Below are positions 47,510-58,660 of a DNA stretch of 64,000 nt, piece by piece. The stretch covers positions 1 through 64,000 of the forward strand of contig JACDTU010000006.1 in the NCBI GenBank assembly GCA_022376465.1, given 5' to 3'. Below the pieces are notes generated by a model, which was given only the letters and a program-made list of their open reading frames with translations, searched no databases and was not told where the DNA came from. A program made the position numbers and the translations under genes. Each line of letters starts with the position of its first letter. Positions within the stretch are counted from its first letter, which is position 1. Source of the stretch: Cubamyces lactineus (taxonomy: Eukaryota; Basidiomycota; Agaricomycetes; Polyporales; Polyporaceae).

Positions 47510-49320
47510 AACAAACTCGCACCTTCGCTAACTGCGCCCTCCAGCTGCCTCTTGTGCTAGCAGCCCTCGCGCGAAGGCTCTCCCTCTAATGTACTGTCTG
47601 GCGAAGCCTCTGCTCCCTCTCATGCGACTCTGCAACTCCCCTCAGTGACTTCCCCTTCGCATCTCTCTTCCATCCTGGTCTGGCGCATCACGCGAACACA
47701 TCCTATTCCCTTGCGAGCACACTACTCCTCCCGCAAAGACACTGCTCCTCCTGCGAAGCCACCACCTCTCCCGCGAACACTCTGCATCACTTGCGAGCTG
47801 CCTACCCTCCTTGACAGGCTATAGCAAGCCAGCGAAAGTCAGCGAAGATGGCGCTACATCATTTGCGAGCCACCCTCAAGCCGACAGGGATGTGCTAGAG
47901 CGTGGCACACTTGCTAGCCTCGCGGTGCACTTAGTGCACTCACACGGTGATGCGCATGGTGCCGGTCCAGAGTCAGAGCAGAGGGCTATCGCTGCGGTGT
48001 CTCCCCTCCTTTCCGCGGCGGTCTCATCTACACCTTTGCCAGTCGCGACCTCGCGCAACTCTTCGCACGTCCGCGGGACCCTTTGCACACACCTGGAGCA
48101 CTCGCGCCTGCGCTCTTGGACTCCTGTGGATCTGCACTCCCCTCCCCCTGCCCTCGCGGATGTGTTGTGCCCAGCTACGGACCGTATCGGCCGACGGAAA
48201 CAATGCGGAATGGCGCCATATGGCGCAAGAGGTAGAGCAGAGCCTATAGGAGGCTGCGGAGAGGTCGCGTGGCGAGCTGGCCCCGCGATGAGGCCAGGCG
48301 GCCTCGCCAAGACTTGATGGACTGTAGCACAGCATCCCCCCCCTCCAGAGTCGAGTACCATACGCTCCTCCCTCCGAGGGCTGGCGGACAGAGAACTTCG
48401 CCCCTTCCCCACCAGACCACACATCCCCCCTTCCCCCACCATACCACACATCCCCACTTCCCTTCACTACTGCTAGAGTCTTTCAGCTGCAATCCTTCTT
48501 CTGTACACACGTCCTCTGCTAATCTATAACTTGACACCTTACGAATCTTTGGCCTGCGACTGCGAGCCCTGCGACTGTGAACCCTGCAACAGCGAACCCT
48601 GCGACTGCGAACTGCGAAGACAGCAAACCCCCAAAGCCTGCGAAACCTGCGAAACCCTGCGAGTTCAGAGTGCGAAGTTGCGAGTGCTACGTCTGCAGGA
48701 TTGTGGGAGTTTGTGTAAAAGCTAGCTGCGTTCCCCTCCTTTCCTTCATATACTCTGCGACTGCTGCGAACCTGCCAACCACGAACCTGCGAAGCTTGCA
48801 ACTGCGAAGTCTGCGAAGACACGAAGACGTGAAGCCTGTGGATTGCAAGGCTAGCAGTGCTCCCCTCCTTCCCTTTCCATCCAGCGAACCTGCGACATCC
48901 TCTCCCATCCTCTCCCATCTCTGTACCCTTTGCGAGGTTGGACAATACAGATTCCCTTCCCCCATACCCTTAGGGTCTCTCACTGGTGATATTTACGACC
49001 TTGCGAAATCTGCGAACTTGCGAACTGCGAAACTGCGAACTGCGAACTGCGAACCCTTGCGACGACCCTGCGAAGATCTGCGAAACCACTTAGCTGCGAA
49101 ACGGCGCGAAGCCACGAGAACAGACTCCGCGAAAAGTTTGCGAAACCGCGTGTTGCGAAAACCTGCGAAACTCCGCGACATTTGCGAAATCGACAGCCCG
49201 CGCTCCTCTCCTCTTGTCCCCTTCCCCCTTTCTCCTTCCCCGTGTATCCGCGAACCCTTTCCCTGCGCTCTCGCCAGCGTCGCGTCCTTCGCAAAGGCCA
49301 GCCAACCCTCTCTACCCACT
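47510..49320. repeat. TGCGAA-rich degenerate tandem region
   Basis: Across 1.8 kb the hexamer TGCGAA, or GCGA with 2-4 variable bases, recurs many times on the plus strand. It is densest at 48549-48680 and 49005-49170 (for example TGCGAACTGCGAAACTGCGA). A short inverted piece of the same type is at 56450-56520. The region has long open frames on both strands only because of its composition; none is convincing. A block at 48226-48345 is repeated, inverted, at 56581-56704. Confidence 0.75.
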
Positions 49321-49429
49321 CCCTTTGGTCCTAGGCTTTGTTACGGTTCGCGCCAGTCACAGGGCACCCGACTCCAACCTCCCCTCTCCTTCGCGTCCTT
49401 TCCCCTCTCCCCCGCCAGCAGGCCTCGAC

Positions 49430-50056
49430 CTACAAAGGCTCTCGGCCTGAGTAGTATCCTTCCCTTACGGGTGGGTTAGACGCTTCAGCGATCCGGGCCT
49501 GGATGTCCGCGGGTAGTCCGCGAGCCCCGACGCACGCGCACGACCGGGCCTTCTGGCATTGGAAGCAACTTGACGTCCGTTTGCCCGCGCGGAACCGGCA
49601 CGCGATTTGCTTCGCGGCACACCGGTCGCACTTCGTCCTGTGGAACTCCGTTAGTCTGAACCCCGTACTCCGTACCCCGACCGTACTTACCGCGGGACGA
49701 GCAACTCCGCGTCGTCCTCCTCCTCCTCTGACTCCAGCTCGTCGTCCTCCACGGGATGCTTGCTTCCCCGCGCGGAAGTCCCGGCCTTCGCGAGGGCAGC
49801 CTGGCGAATTAACGCCACTGCTTTTTGTGCGGCCTTGTACTCCGCACGCTCCTTCTCCTCCCGCGCTCGTTCCTCCTCCCGCGCTCGCTCTTCCTCTGCC
49901 CTTCGCGCCCTGTATACCACCGTTAGTCCGAACTCCGAACTCCGACAACCCCGGTACTTACGCCTCGGCTGCTGCGGCCTCCTCTGCCGCCGCCTTCATC
50001 CGGAGTTGCGCAAGGTGCGCCTCCAGAGCCTGGATGTTGTCGAGAGTTGAAGACAT
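49430..50056 (-). CDS. Retroelement-associated protein with coiled coil and Zn2Cys6-like cluster
   Basis: Three exons joined by two short introns give about 170 residues from ATG 50056 to the stop at 49430. Exon 1 starts MSSTLDNIQALEAHLAQLR and ends in an Ala/Glu helix. Exon 2 is an Arg/Glu coiled coil (EEERAREEERAREEKERAE) with a highly acidic end. Exon 3 has cysteines spaced C-x2-C-x6-C-x10-C-x2-C-x7-C (CDRCAAKQIAC, CFQCQKARSCAC), which fits the Zn(II)2Cys6 pattern of fungal DNA-binding proteins. A TATATAAG box lies about 70 bp upstream (50122-50129). Both introns consist largely of CGGAGTTCGG/ACGGAGTACGG units like those in LTR family 2. The end of exon 3 is repeated in inverted form near 54786-54840. 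Function unknown; possibly a captured regulator. Confidence 0.6.
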
Positions 50057-50266
50057 GCTGGTGGTGGTGGTGGTGGTGGGAGACAGAGAGCGAGGAAGAA
50101 CTGGCTAAGTCTCACCCCCGTCTTATATACGCCTCTCTTCATCGATTCTGACCCTGCCCCGATTCTTGATCTCCGTTCCCTGGACTTATTGGATTACCTT
50201 TTTGGGACAGACTTCCATTTCCCTTCACTATAGGCCCTCAAGGGTTCGGGCCTAGGGGGGAGGCAC

Positions 50267-50665
50267 TGTTACGCTCCATGCTGTAACCCCGAAGTCCGAT
50301 CCCCGAACCCCCGTACTCCGCTCCTTACTCCGCGTTACGTACTCCGTTCCTCCGTACTCCGCTCTTCCGTACCCCGTACCCCCGACTCCGTTCTCCGTAC
50401 TCCGCACTTCGTACTCCGTACTTCGGACTTCCCCCAACCCCATGACTTACATGTCTCAGATAACCCCTCATGGCGCTACCTACATGAGGCTTTTGCTTAC
50501 TGAGCTATCTACGTTATCTTACCCTTGGCAAGTTACTTTGTACTTTCGTTCTACTCCTTCCTATCACGTACATCTCTTATTGTTTCTATCGGGTTTCCGG
50601 CTTAGTATAAATACTGCCCCGGAATGTAGTAGCTACTCAGTTCGGAAATCTCGTTAACCTTGTCA
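50267..50665 (+). mobile_element. LTR family 2, copy B (complete)
   Basis: Starts TGTTACGCTCC and ends about TTGTCA (50665), followed by TACTGGTTCAAC as a possible primer site. It has the CCGTACTCCG run, then a TATA box (AGTATAAATACTG, about 50608) on the plus strand. LTR C at 56439-56046 is the same sequence on the minus strand. Confidence 0.75.
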
Positions 50666-50992
50666 TACTGGTTCAACTCGTAGTCCGACACTCAACCCCG
50701 ACCCCCTAGTCCGACCAACCTTCGTTCCCTTCCTACCAACCCCTCCGACCCAACCCCGTTCCCAAGTCCGACCTCCGTCCCATCAAGTCCGAACTCCGCA
50801 GTCCGCAAGTAGAGGACACCGAGTTGGAACCCGTGCGTTACTAATAGTTTCGCAAAAGTCCTCACAACAGTGCTAGTCCGACCTCCGGTCGTACTCCGAC
50901 CCCGAACTCCGTCCAAGTCCCGACCACCGGAGTTGTACCCCTGGACGGCACGGTCCTAACAGTATTTCTGAACTCACCAGGTTTCACTCAAC

Positions 50993-51293
50993 ATGTCCAC
51001 TCGAACCGTAGTCCGCACTCAGACTCAATCTCACGCCCTAGAGCAAGAAGACCCCGCTCAGAACTGGAGTGGCTGGACAGCTCGCCGAGGCGACTCAGCG
51101 ACGCAAGAAGAAGCTACCCCAAGCCGCCGCGGGCAGTTCGCTCGAACAATCGTCGAAGCGTCCTCCGATGGGGACGACGAAGGTGACCCGCCTCAGCCTC
51201 TGGTCATCTCTACCGCGACTGCCTCGCAGGTACCCCGAGAGCCATCTCCGGGGAATCCATTCTCCGAGGGTCAGCCTTCAGGTCCAAGCCGCG
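50993..51293 (+). pseudogene. Gag-like N-terminus of the family 2 element, cut by the chromodomain element
   Basis: After LTR B the frame MSTRTVVRTQTQSHALEQED is open for about 100 residues, polar and proline-rich, as in gag N-termini. It is broken at 51294 where the next LTR starts (TGTTACGCTTTCG). The position downstream of LTR B on the same strand is as expected for gag of that element. Confidence 0.55.
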
Positions 51294-51855
51294 TGTTACG
51301 CTTTCGAGCGTGACTCTTAAACTATCAAGCCTTAAGACGTCAATGAATAGAGAGCTTGTTTCTATTCAATTACTAGCCCTAGCTTTTCGAAGATAAGTGC
51401 GTAGTAACTTGTTCAGTTGAAAGCGAGTTAACGAGCAATCCGAGTTCGTAATTCGCGAAGTTCAAGATGAAAACTCGTAGATCTCAGAGTTCAACCGAAA
51501 GCTGAGGGTTGCTCTGGGGCGTCGCCTCTTATATACATGTACAGAGAGTAAAAAGAGGAATGTTCTAGCGTATTCAAGGACTTTCTGGTACCTCGTAGTC
51601 AGCGCTAGTTGAATCTACTACCACTGTGGCAGTGCTGCTGTGCACCGCGGGCGGCTGCGCAGAAGCGACTGTGTATCCCTATATGGTAAGTGTAGAGTAA
51701 GTGCTAGAAAGTCCTAGCTGAGACGAGAACATTCCTGGACTAAAGAACCATAGCTACAGTCCTAGAGTCCGCCATATTTGTATTGTACAAGGAACGAAGC
51801 ACAAGTCCATAACAAATCGTAAAGTTCATGACCCACCAATTGTACGTTTGTAACA
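51294..51855 (-). repeat. 3' LTR of the chromodomain element
   Basis: Copy of the LTR at 55303-55832. On the minus strand it contains GTATATAAGAGGCG, a TATA-type promoter signal, in both copies. Confidence 0.85.
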
Positions 51856-51889
51856 TCAGCTCCCCCTCCGCTGAAGGTCGTCCTCGACC

Positions 51890-54022
51890 TTAGAGAGACA
51901 CAACAATGCTCGAAAATCGATTGAGCATTCCTGGATGAAGGATGTCCAAGGTCGTCTCAATGACTTCGGACTCGCTGGCTCTAGCGCGGACAATGTCCCA
52001 CTGAACTGATTCGTCAGTGGACATACCTATAGCCTGGCGATAGGTAGTCTTGCTACGATCAGCTTGGTTGAAGGCGGGATAATTTCCGCGATGTGCGAGG
52101 ACCTCGTCGATGAGGATGGAAGCGACTTGAGCGTCCCGAGCAGAAGCTTCAGGCCACTGCAAATGATAGTATACCATAATGCGAGTAGACGTGAGGCTGT
52201 AAGCGCTGTTGGGAATGACGAAGATGTCGCCACGGGAAGTGATGTATCCGAAACGATCTTCTCCTTCGCCTCGAAAAAGTCCGATTCTCCCTTTAGGCTC
52301 CTCGATGTTCTTGACAAACATGTTCGATGGAGGAGGGGGAGGAGACGGAGCTCCTGTAGCGACCTTGAGCTCCTTGTGAAACTCTTCTTCGGAGAGTTCC
52401 TCGATCGGGCTGAGTTCGAGACCATTAAGCTCTGGAAGGAGATCAAAAGATTCCTCCGAACTTGGAGAGTCGATGCGAAAGGGAATGACAGGGGAAGTGG
52501 ACTCCTCGACCATGGGTTGTCCCCATTGGACCGCTTCTTCCTCGGGGTCTGGAGTAGACACCTTCCAAGGGTCAGTCGATAGAGTAGGCCACTTGTCCTC
52601 CGAGCGTACCTCGTTCTCTTCCTCATCAGAGGAGTCTGTCCCAGGAGTCTTCTGGTAGTCGCTGATGCGACGCGGCCAAAAGACATGACCCCAGTTCTGG
52701 GTGCTGTGCTGGTTGCGAAGGGGCATTAAGTCCGAGAGGGCCCCTGCGACCTGTGGGTTGGCGAGCATAAAAATGACCTTTTCCGCTGCCTGTATCACAG
52801 CCTGGTAGGACTCGTTGGTGACTTGAACGACTCGCATCTTCTCCGACTTGGGTGCCGAAGTCCTCTTGTTGTACTTGGAGAGGACAGCGTAGGATGGGGC
52901 GGCCCTAGCGAGAGAGCGGTAGATGTCAATCAGGTCTCTGACCTGAGGGAGATGAGAGAGTCGAGCCTCGACGTGACTGTGGAGGTCGGGGTGGAGAATA
53001 ACCCAGCCGATGCGATCAGCTAGGCTGCCGTCCTCATTCTGCGAGACAGTGTGTCGAGGGAGATGGTCGTAAAAGACAGTGCGTCTCTCACGAATGAAGT
53101 TGGGGGGACGAGGAATACCGCACCGCGAACTTTGGTTAAAGCGGCGGTCGGTGAGACGAGTCTGAGTGTAAACCATAGTGAAGTTGTGAAAATGTTCAGG
53201 AAATATTCGAGAGGGGAGTGCGATGAGTCGTTCACCGCAACTTGTGCCTCTTCTTATAGTTGCGCAGGACCATCTGCGCATTCTTGAGATGCTTTTCTGG
53301 CTCCCAAGAATTTTCAACGCGGGCCAACCCTTCCAAGCCACAAGATACTGCTTTTGGGTATCTCTATTGCGGTGACTTAGGATCGCCTCTACCTCCCATT
53401 CCTTCCCTTCAGTCGACTCTAGGGTTGGAACTGGTGGAGATCGGATGTAGTCTAGACCGTGCACCTTTCTTGTGTAGTACGGGGTGAGTAGCGCTGCATA
53501 GAAGACGGGATGTATCTTCCATGTCTCCGAAAGTTTTATTGACTTCCTGGAGGCATATGGGAACCTGAGGTTCTTTGTGTCGAGAAGAACCTTGTCTCCT
53601 TGCTTTAGCGGTACTTGAGCAGCAGGGAGCCTTTTTGACATTGCTGCGGCCGCTTGAGCATGCGCAGCGATTGTATTCTCCCTGGCTTCTTGAAGACTTT
53701 GAAGCCTCTGCTCCGTACTTGGATGCTTTGGGGTTGTTCTGACCGTCCCAATGGCCTCTGGCTGAAATCCGTAGAGGAGTTTAAAAGGGAATTTTCCCGT
53801 GACAGAGTGTGTCCGCTGATTATGCGCGAATTCGAATTGAGGCAGCAGTTTGGCCCAGGTATCCGGATTGTTAGCACAGTAGAGTCGAAGTGCTAAGTCG
53901 AGTTCTTGATTGACTCGTTCCATTTCCCCATCCGTTTGCAGATGATAGGCCGTACTGAGCGCAGTTTCGATTCCTAGGCTATTGTGTAATTCTTTGAATG
54001 CCTTGGAGACGAATTGCGGCCC
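51890..54022 (-). pseudogene. Integrase C-part, chromodomain and an extra downstream domain
   Basis: Directly after the stop at 54023-54025 the frame continues as GPQFVSKAFKELHNSLGIE, then the integrase end (EMERVNQELDLALRLYC, FEFAHNQRTHSVTGKFPF), an SH3-like segment (LKQGDKVLLDTKNLRFP) and a chromodomain (WEVEAILSHRNRDTQKQYL, VAWKGWP). The chromodomain's last helix is disturbed. About 400 residues follow that are not part of standard pol: FYDHLPRHTVSQNEDGSL, RIGWVILHPDLHSHVEARL, LARAAPSYAVLSKYN and a long acidic region. The extra part resembles stand-alone basidiomycete proteins of unknown role that I recall only vaguely. Confidence 0.7.
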
Positions 54023-54625
54023 TCAATCCGAGATACTCTTTGCAGGTAATCCGAACCTGCGATATACATCTCTTTGCAGAATATCCATGGCTCCTTCAGC
54101 CGTAATATTCTTTGTGCAGGGAGAGAATACCGCTGCCTTGGATACATTATGATCGACTACCACTTGGATGGCATTGAACCCATCCGACTCTGGTAAATCG
54201 GTGATATAATCCATGGTGATCGTCCGGAAAGGCCTAGTATCCCCACTATGTTGAATGGAAATTAAACCTGGTTTGAGGGGATGTGTATTGACCTTGCATG
54301 TTTGACAAGCTGCGCAACCCTTGACATATTGCGTGATGAATTTTCGCATGCCTGGCCACATATATTCCTGTTTAACCAAATCATAGGTCTTCTGGACTCC
54401 TGGGTGTCCCATAATCGGCGCATCATGATACAACTTGACTATATCATGGTACAACTGATTATTTGGTGGAACATATACCCTATTCTTGTATAAAAGTGTT
54501 CCGTCGTTGTTGGACCAATCGTCTGGTTTGCCGAACTCCGGGCGTTTGGTAGCCTTTCCTTTTAGAGTAACGTACTCTACTACCGAAGAAGATTTTGATT
54601 GTTCTTGAGTAGGTAGTTTTCTCAC
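54023..54625 (-). pseudogene. Integrase zinc-binding and catalytic part, ended by a nonsense codon
   Basis: The frame includes the HHCC zinc motif (GHPGVQKTYDLVKQEYMWPG, CAACQTC) and the start of the catalytic core (TITMDYITDLPESDGFNAI, VVVDH). A TGA at 54025-54023 interrupts the conserved SD-x-GPQF motif where an Arg codon is usual. A single C-to-T change of CGA would produce it. The frame upstream of about 54610 is foreign sequence, which also occurs inverted at 57340-57430. Confidence 0.8.
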
Positions 54626-54785
54626 ACAACCCTATTTTCACCCCCTTTTCACTTTCACACCACACAAACAACCACCACCCCGACCTCACTCGCGACAGCG
54701 CTGATGGATATTTGAGGAGGGAATGCCGATCACAAGCATGTACATACATTGCCCATATTTTGGATCCACTCTCAGCTACACGGAC

Positions 54786-54945
54786 ACGGTGAAGCGTCTA
54801 ACCCACCCGTAAGGGAAGCATACTACTCAGGCTGAGAGCCTTTGTAGGTCGAGGCCTGCTGGCAAGGGAGAGGGGAAAGGACGCGAAGGAGAGGGGAGGT
54901 TGGAGTCGGGTGCCCTGTGTCTGGCGCGAACCGTAGCGAAGCCTA
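54786..54945 (-). repeat. Inverted copy of 49338-49500
   Basis: The block with GCGTCTAACCCACCCGTAAG, CTTTGTAGGTCGAGGCCTGC and GGTTGGAGTCGGGTGCCCTG occurs here on the opposite strand to 49338-49500. It includes the end of the Zn2Cys6-like exon. Confidence 0.8.
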
Positions 54946-55302
54946 CACGGCCAGGGAGGAATCTGCGAGATTCTTAAGAGGGGACCCGCCTGCAAATTCT
55001 CTGTGATGACCTCTTGTGATGGATTGCAGGTCAACCCGAGATCATCTCATGTGAGGCGGCAATTGAGATTGTCGCAGAGAGATCTCAGATGCCCCAAGGT
55101 CAGGAAGGCGCTAATCACCTCGGCTTTCCTCCACGTCGGCAGGGGAGACGGGAAACGGCAGGTAGTTCCCACGGCAGCCCTGTTTCTCGCCAGGATGAGG
55201 TGCACGAGGGTGCACGATTTTGGCAACCTGATCCAGTGACCGTGCGGACAGGTGACAATTCGTGACGGATTGTCACGATTTTCCAGCTCTTTCCACGCAG
55301 TT

Positions 55303-55832
55303 TGTTACGCTTTCGAGCGTGACTCTTAAACTATCAAGCCTTAAGATGTCAATGAATAGAGAGCTTGTATCTATTCGATTACTAGCCCTAGCTTGTCGAA
55401 GATAAGTGCGTAGTAATTTGTTCAGTGAAAGCGAGTTAACGAGCAATCCGAGTTCGTAATTCGCGAAGAGACTGAAAGCTGAGGGTCACTCTGTGGCGTC
55501 GCCTCTTATATACATGTTCAGAGACCAAAGAGAGGAATGTTCTAGCGTATTCAGGGACTTTCTGGTACGTCGTAGTCAGCGCTAGATGAACCTAGTACTA
55601 CTGTGGCAGTGCTACTGTGCACTGCGGGCGGCTGCACAGAAGCGACTGTGCACCCCTATATGGTAAGTATAGAGTAAGTGCTAGTAAGTCCTAGCTGAGA
55701 CGAGAACGTTCCTGTCCTAAAGAACCGTAGCTACAATCCTAGAGCTAGCCATATCCGTATCGTACAGAGAACGTAGCACAAATCCATGACAAATCGTAAA
55801 GTTCGTAAACAGCCTATCGTACATTCGTAACA
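55303..55832 (-). repeat. 5' LTR of the chromodomain element
   Basis: Direct repeat of 51294-51855, 32 bp shorter because of small deletions. Confidence 0.85.
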
Positions 55833-56045
55833 CAGTTGCGCTGAAGTCCTGACTTCCACTGTTAAGGCCGTCCTCAACGTTCGACTCGAACCACCACTTT
55901 GACTGTTCGACGCCCCTGTCTGCGTTAGTCCCTCTGTATCGACTTGCGTCTTTCTTCCTCGAGCAGGCCTCACTTGCTTCACGTTGTTCAGGTTGGTCGG
56001 ACTAGGTGGTTGGGGTTAAGTGTCGGACTACGAGTTGAACCAGTA
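55833..56045 (-). pseudogene. Gag-like N-terminal fragment behind LTR C
   Basis: On the minus strand, about 64 bp after LTR C, a frame with KQVRPARGRKTQVDTEGL runs for about 50 residues and is cut at 55832 by the chromodomain element LTR. It corresponds in position, though not in sequence, to the frame behind LTR B. Confidence 0.4.
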
Positions 56046-56439
56046 TGACGAGGTTAACAGGTATAACGAGATTTCCAAACTGAGTAGCTACTACATTCTG
56101 GGGCAGTATTTATACTAAGCCGGAAACCCGATAGAAACAATAAGAGATGTACGTGATAGGAAGGAGTAGAACGAAAGTACAAAGTAACTTGCCAAGGGTA
56201 AGATAACGTAGATAGCTCAGTAAGCAAAAGCCTCATGTAGGTAGCGCCATGAGGGGTTATCTGAGACATGTAAGTCATGGGGTTGGGGGAAGTCCGAAGT
56301 ACGGAGTATGAAGTGCGGAGTCGGGGGTACGGGGTACGGAAGAGCGGAGTACGGAGGAACGGAGTACGTAACACGGAGTAGGGAGCGGAGTACGAGGGTT
56401 TGGGGATCGGACTTCGGGGTTACAGCACGGAGCGTAACA
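56046..56439 (-). mobile_element. LTR family 2, copy C (complete, minus strand)
   Basis: Reverse-oriented match to LTR B over its whole length, from TGTTACGCTCCGTGC at 56439 to the TCGTCA end at 56046, including the TATA box. Confidence 0.8.
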
Positions 56440-56616
56440 CAAATCTTTGCAGGGTCATCGCAAGAGTTTGCAGTTTTGCAGTTCGCAAGTTCGCAAATTT
56501 CGCAAGGTCGTAAATGTCACAAATGAGAGACCCTAAGGGTATGGGGGGGAAAGGAATCTGTCTTGTCTGGCCCTGGGGGCGTGTACCTTACAGAGGGGAT
56601 CCTGTGCTACAGTCCA

Positions 56617-57333
56617 TCAGGTCTTGGCAAGGCCGCGTGGCCTCGTCGCGAGGCCGGCTCGCCGCGCGGCCTCTCCGCATCCTCCTATAGGCTCTGCTCT
56701 ACCTCTCTGCTCCAGTTGATGACGCTCCGGATCGGGCTCCATGAGCCGGATCAGCTCATCATTGCTGGGATCGTCTCTGTCCTCTGGGATGGTTTCCAAC
56801 TCAGGGAGGTCGGCGTACACGTCGTCGCCGTCCTCAAGGGCGGGGCTATTGACCTCGCCCATCGGAATCCGGAGGTAGTTCCTCTGGAGGGAATGGATAT
56901 CCACTGGACCCAAGTCTTCAAACGGGTATAGATAGCCGGAGAGTTCGTGCCCGCGTGCGTCTGCAGATTGGGATTCTGGAGTGTGATCCAGAATCTCTGC
57001 GTCCTCGCTATCCGATACGCTCGACTCGGAGGCGTCCTGTACAATACGCATGCTGCCGTACCAGACCACACTGTTGTGGTCTGAGAACGCAGCGTCGTCA
57101 TTGTAGTCTTCGTCGTACTGGGACCCACCGATGCCATCGAGGTAGTCCCCTTCCGAGTTGTAGGTAACGACAGGGTTGTCCTCCTCAGTGGATTCCGGAG
57201 TCTCCTCCGGAGTGTCCTCAAGGGGTTCATCCTTGGCGGTATTGTTGTTCGGGGGCTGCACAGGCTCCACCTGATCGGTATAGCTTTCAACAGCATCTTC
57301 ATCCTGCGGTGCGTTGAGTATGTCGTCTTCCAC
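56617..57333 (-). pseudogene. Acidic retroelement ORF fragment
   Basis: About 238 residues, strongly acidic (MEDDILNAPQDEDAVES, EEDNPVVTYNSEGDY, DSEDAEILDHTPES). The last 30 residues are coded by the repeated block 56581-56704 and so are not native. Similar acidic linkers with VWYGSMR-like sequence lie between gag and protease in some basidiomycete gypsy elements; this assignment is from memory and uncertain. Confidence 0.4.
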
Positions 57334-58660
57334 GACGCGCTGTCGCGAGTGAGGTTGGGGTGGTGGTTGTTTGTGTGATGTGAAAGTGAAAAGGGGGTGA
57401 AAAGAGGGTTGTGTGAGAAACTACCTACTCAAGAACAATCAAAATCTTCGACCGAAAGCGGTAATGCCAACGATCCTACGAAGAAGGTGAATGAAAATGA
57501 GGAGCACTCAGAAATACGTCTCTTAGTCACGCGTCTTTCAAAGAACTCAAACCAATACACCTCACGTTGCCGCAAAGCTTGTCGGTTTTCCTCCTTTCCA
57601 GACAGTGGCTCTGCCGAGTTCGGGGTCTGCCCTTACTTGGCGGTGATACGCAAACGAACCTACGGAACACGAAACAAACAAAGTCTACTGTACCTTTGCG
57701 AGATCTGACCTCTTCTCCCTAGGCCCTGTAGATCTCAGAATCCTCCTTGAGAAAATCTTCCGGCAAGTCCCAGAAGCTTCCTCTACCTACCCTAGAACGC
57801 ACCGATAGAGCTGGCAGAGTTTCCCCTAGCTAACCCGCTCGGCTGCACGTCCTGTCCGATGGTCAAACGACCTGAGAACCTTCCTATCCTGTTCTCCTTT
57901 ATCCCTATCCCAATCCTATCCTTCAACAATGTCTGCACTCAGGCTGCTAAACCCCGGACTTTGCCGCTAAGGTCCAACCTGCAGTGGCTTACGACGCACG
58001 AAGTCCTACCGAGCGACGGTAAGGCTTAATCGAACCTGTTCTGACACAGAGAAATCAGCGAACGATTAACACCACGACGACTCACCTAGAAATCCACTTG
58101 CTAACTTGCTGAGAACTTGACGGTTGGTTGCTGAGGTTGCTGACTGTCGAACTGAACTTGCTGCCTTGCTGGTTTGCTGGTGCTTGCTGGTACTTGCTTT
58201 CAGATCTTACTCGCTTGTGAGAAAATCCTTCTGAGTTGTTGTTCTTCCGGGGGGCTTTGCCAGTCGAGTATATATACTCTCCCAGAAAGCTTCCGGCGCA
58301 TTCTATCTACATTACAAATCACTACCTACTGGCTGACTAACAATGTCCTTGAACCTTCCAACACATTCCGTAACTCTCCAGGGTATTCTTGACAAGGACC
58401 CGGGCTGACCCGGCCCTGTAAGTTCCCTGCCATCCGGCTGTGCGCGCTGCCTCACAGCTGTGCACTCACTGCCTCGTCTATTGTCTTGAAGATTCCAGAA
58501 GGTCCTGGGCCATGAACTGCCTGGAGAACCTTCCAGCACCTTCTCGCATTTTCTGGGATCTCCTAGATCCTGCTAGAACATTCCAGAACGTTGCATGGCT
58601 GCGTCATTGGCTGTCCCTTCAAGGCTGTTCAAGGCTGTACGCACACAGCTTTGCATAGCC
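57334..58660. other. Repeat-derived non-coding sequence
   Basis: 57340-57430 is the inverted copy of 54590-54700. A palindromic TATA region (GAGTATATATACTC, about 58268) and several copies of CCAGAAGGTTC/GAACATTCCAG-type motifs (58480-58590) suggest an LTR or promoter remnant. No coding region is recognised. Confidence 0.4.

Larger units (their letters stand above)
51294..55832 (-). mobile_element. Ty3/gypsy chromodomain LTR retrotransposon, defective
   Basis: Direct LTRs 51294-51855 (562 bp) and 55303-55832 (530 bp) share TGTTACGCTTTCGAGCG at the start and TTCGTAACA/TTTGTAACA at the end, with a moderate number of mismatches and small indels. The pol frames are on the minus strand. A polypurine tract (GGAGGGGGAGCTGA on minus, about 51856-51875) abuts the 51294 LTR, so the 55303 LTR is the 5' one. 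Inside are only integrase, chromodomain and a downstream frame. Protease, reverse transcriptase and RNase H are missing and replaced by unrelated repeat blocks (54626-55302). The 5-bp flanks (CCGCG and CAGTT) do not match, so the outer junctions are rearranged. Confidence 0.85.

Noticed and set aside
48244..49479. Long open frames on both strands in the TGCGAA region
   Set aside because: The frames follow from the repeat composition (TGCGAA-type units), show no domain and contradict each other.
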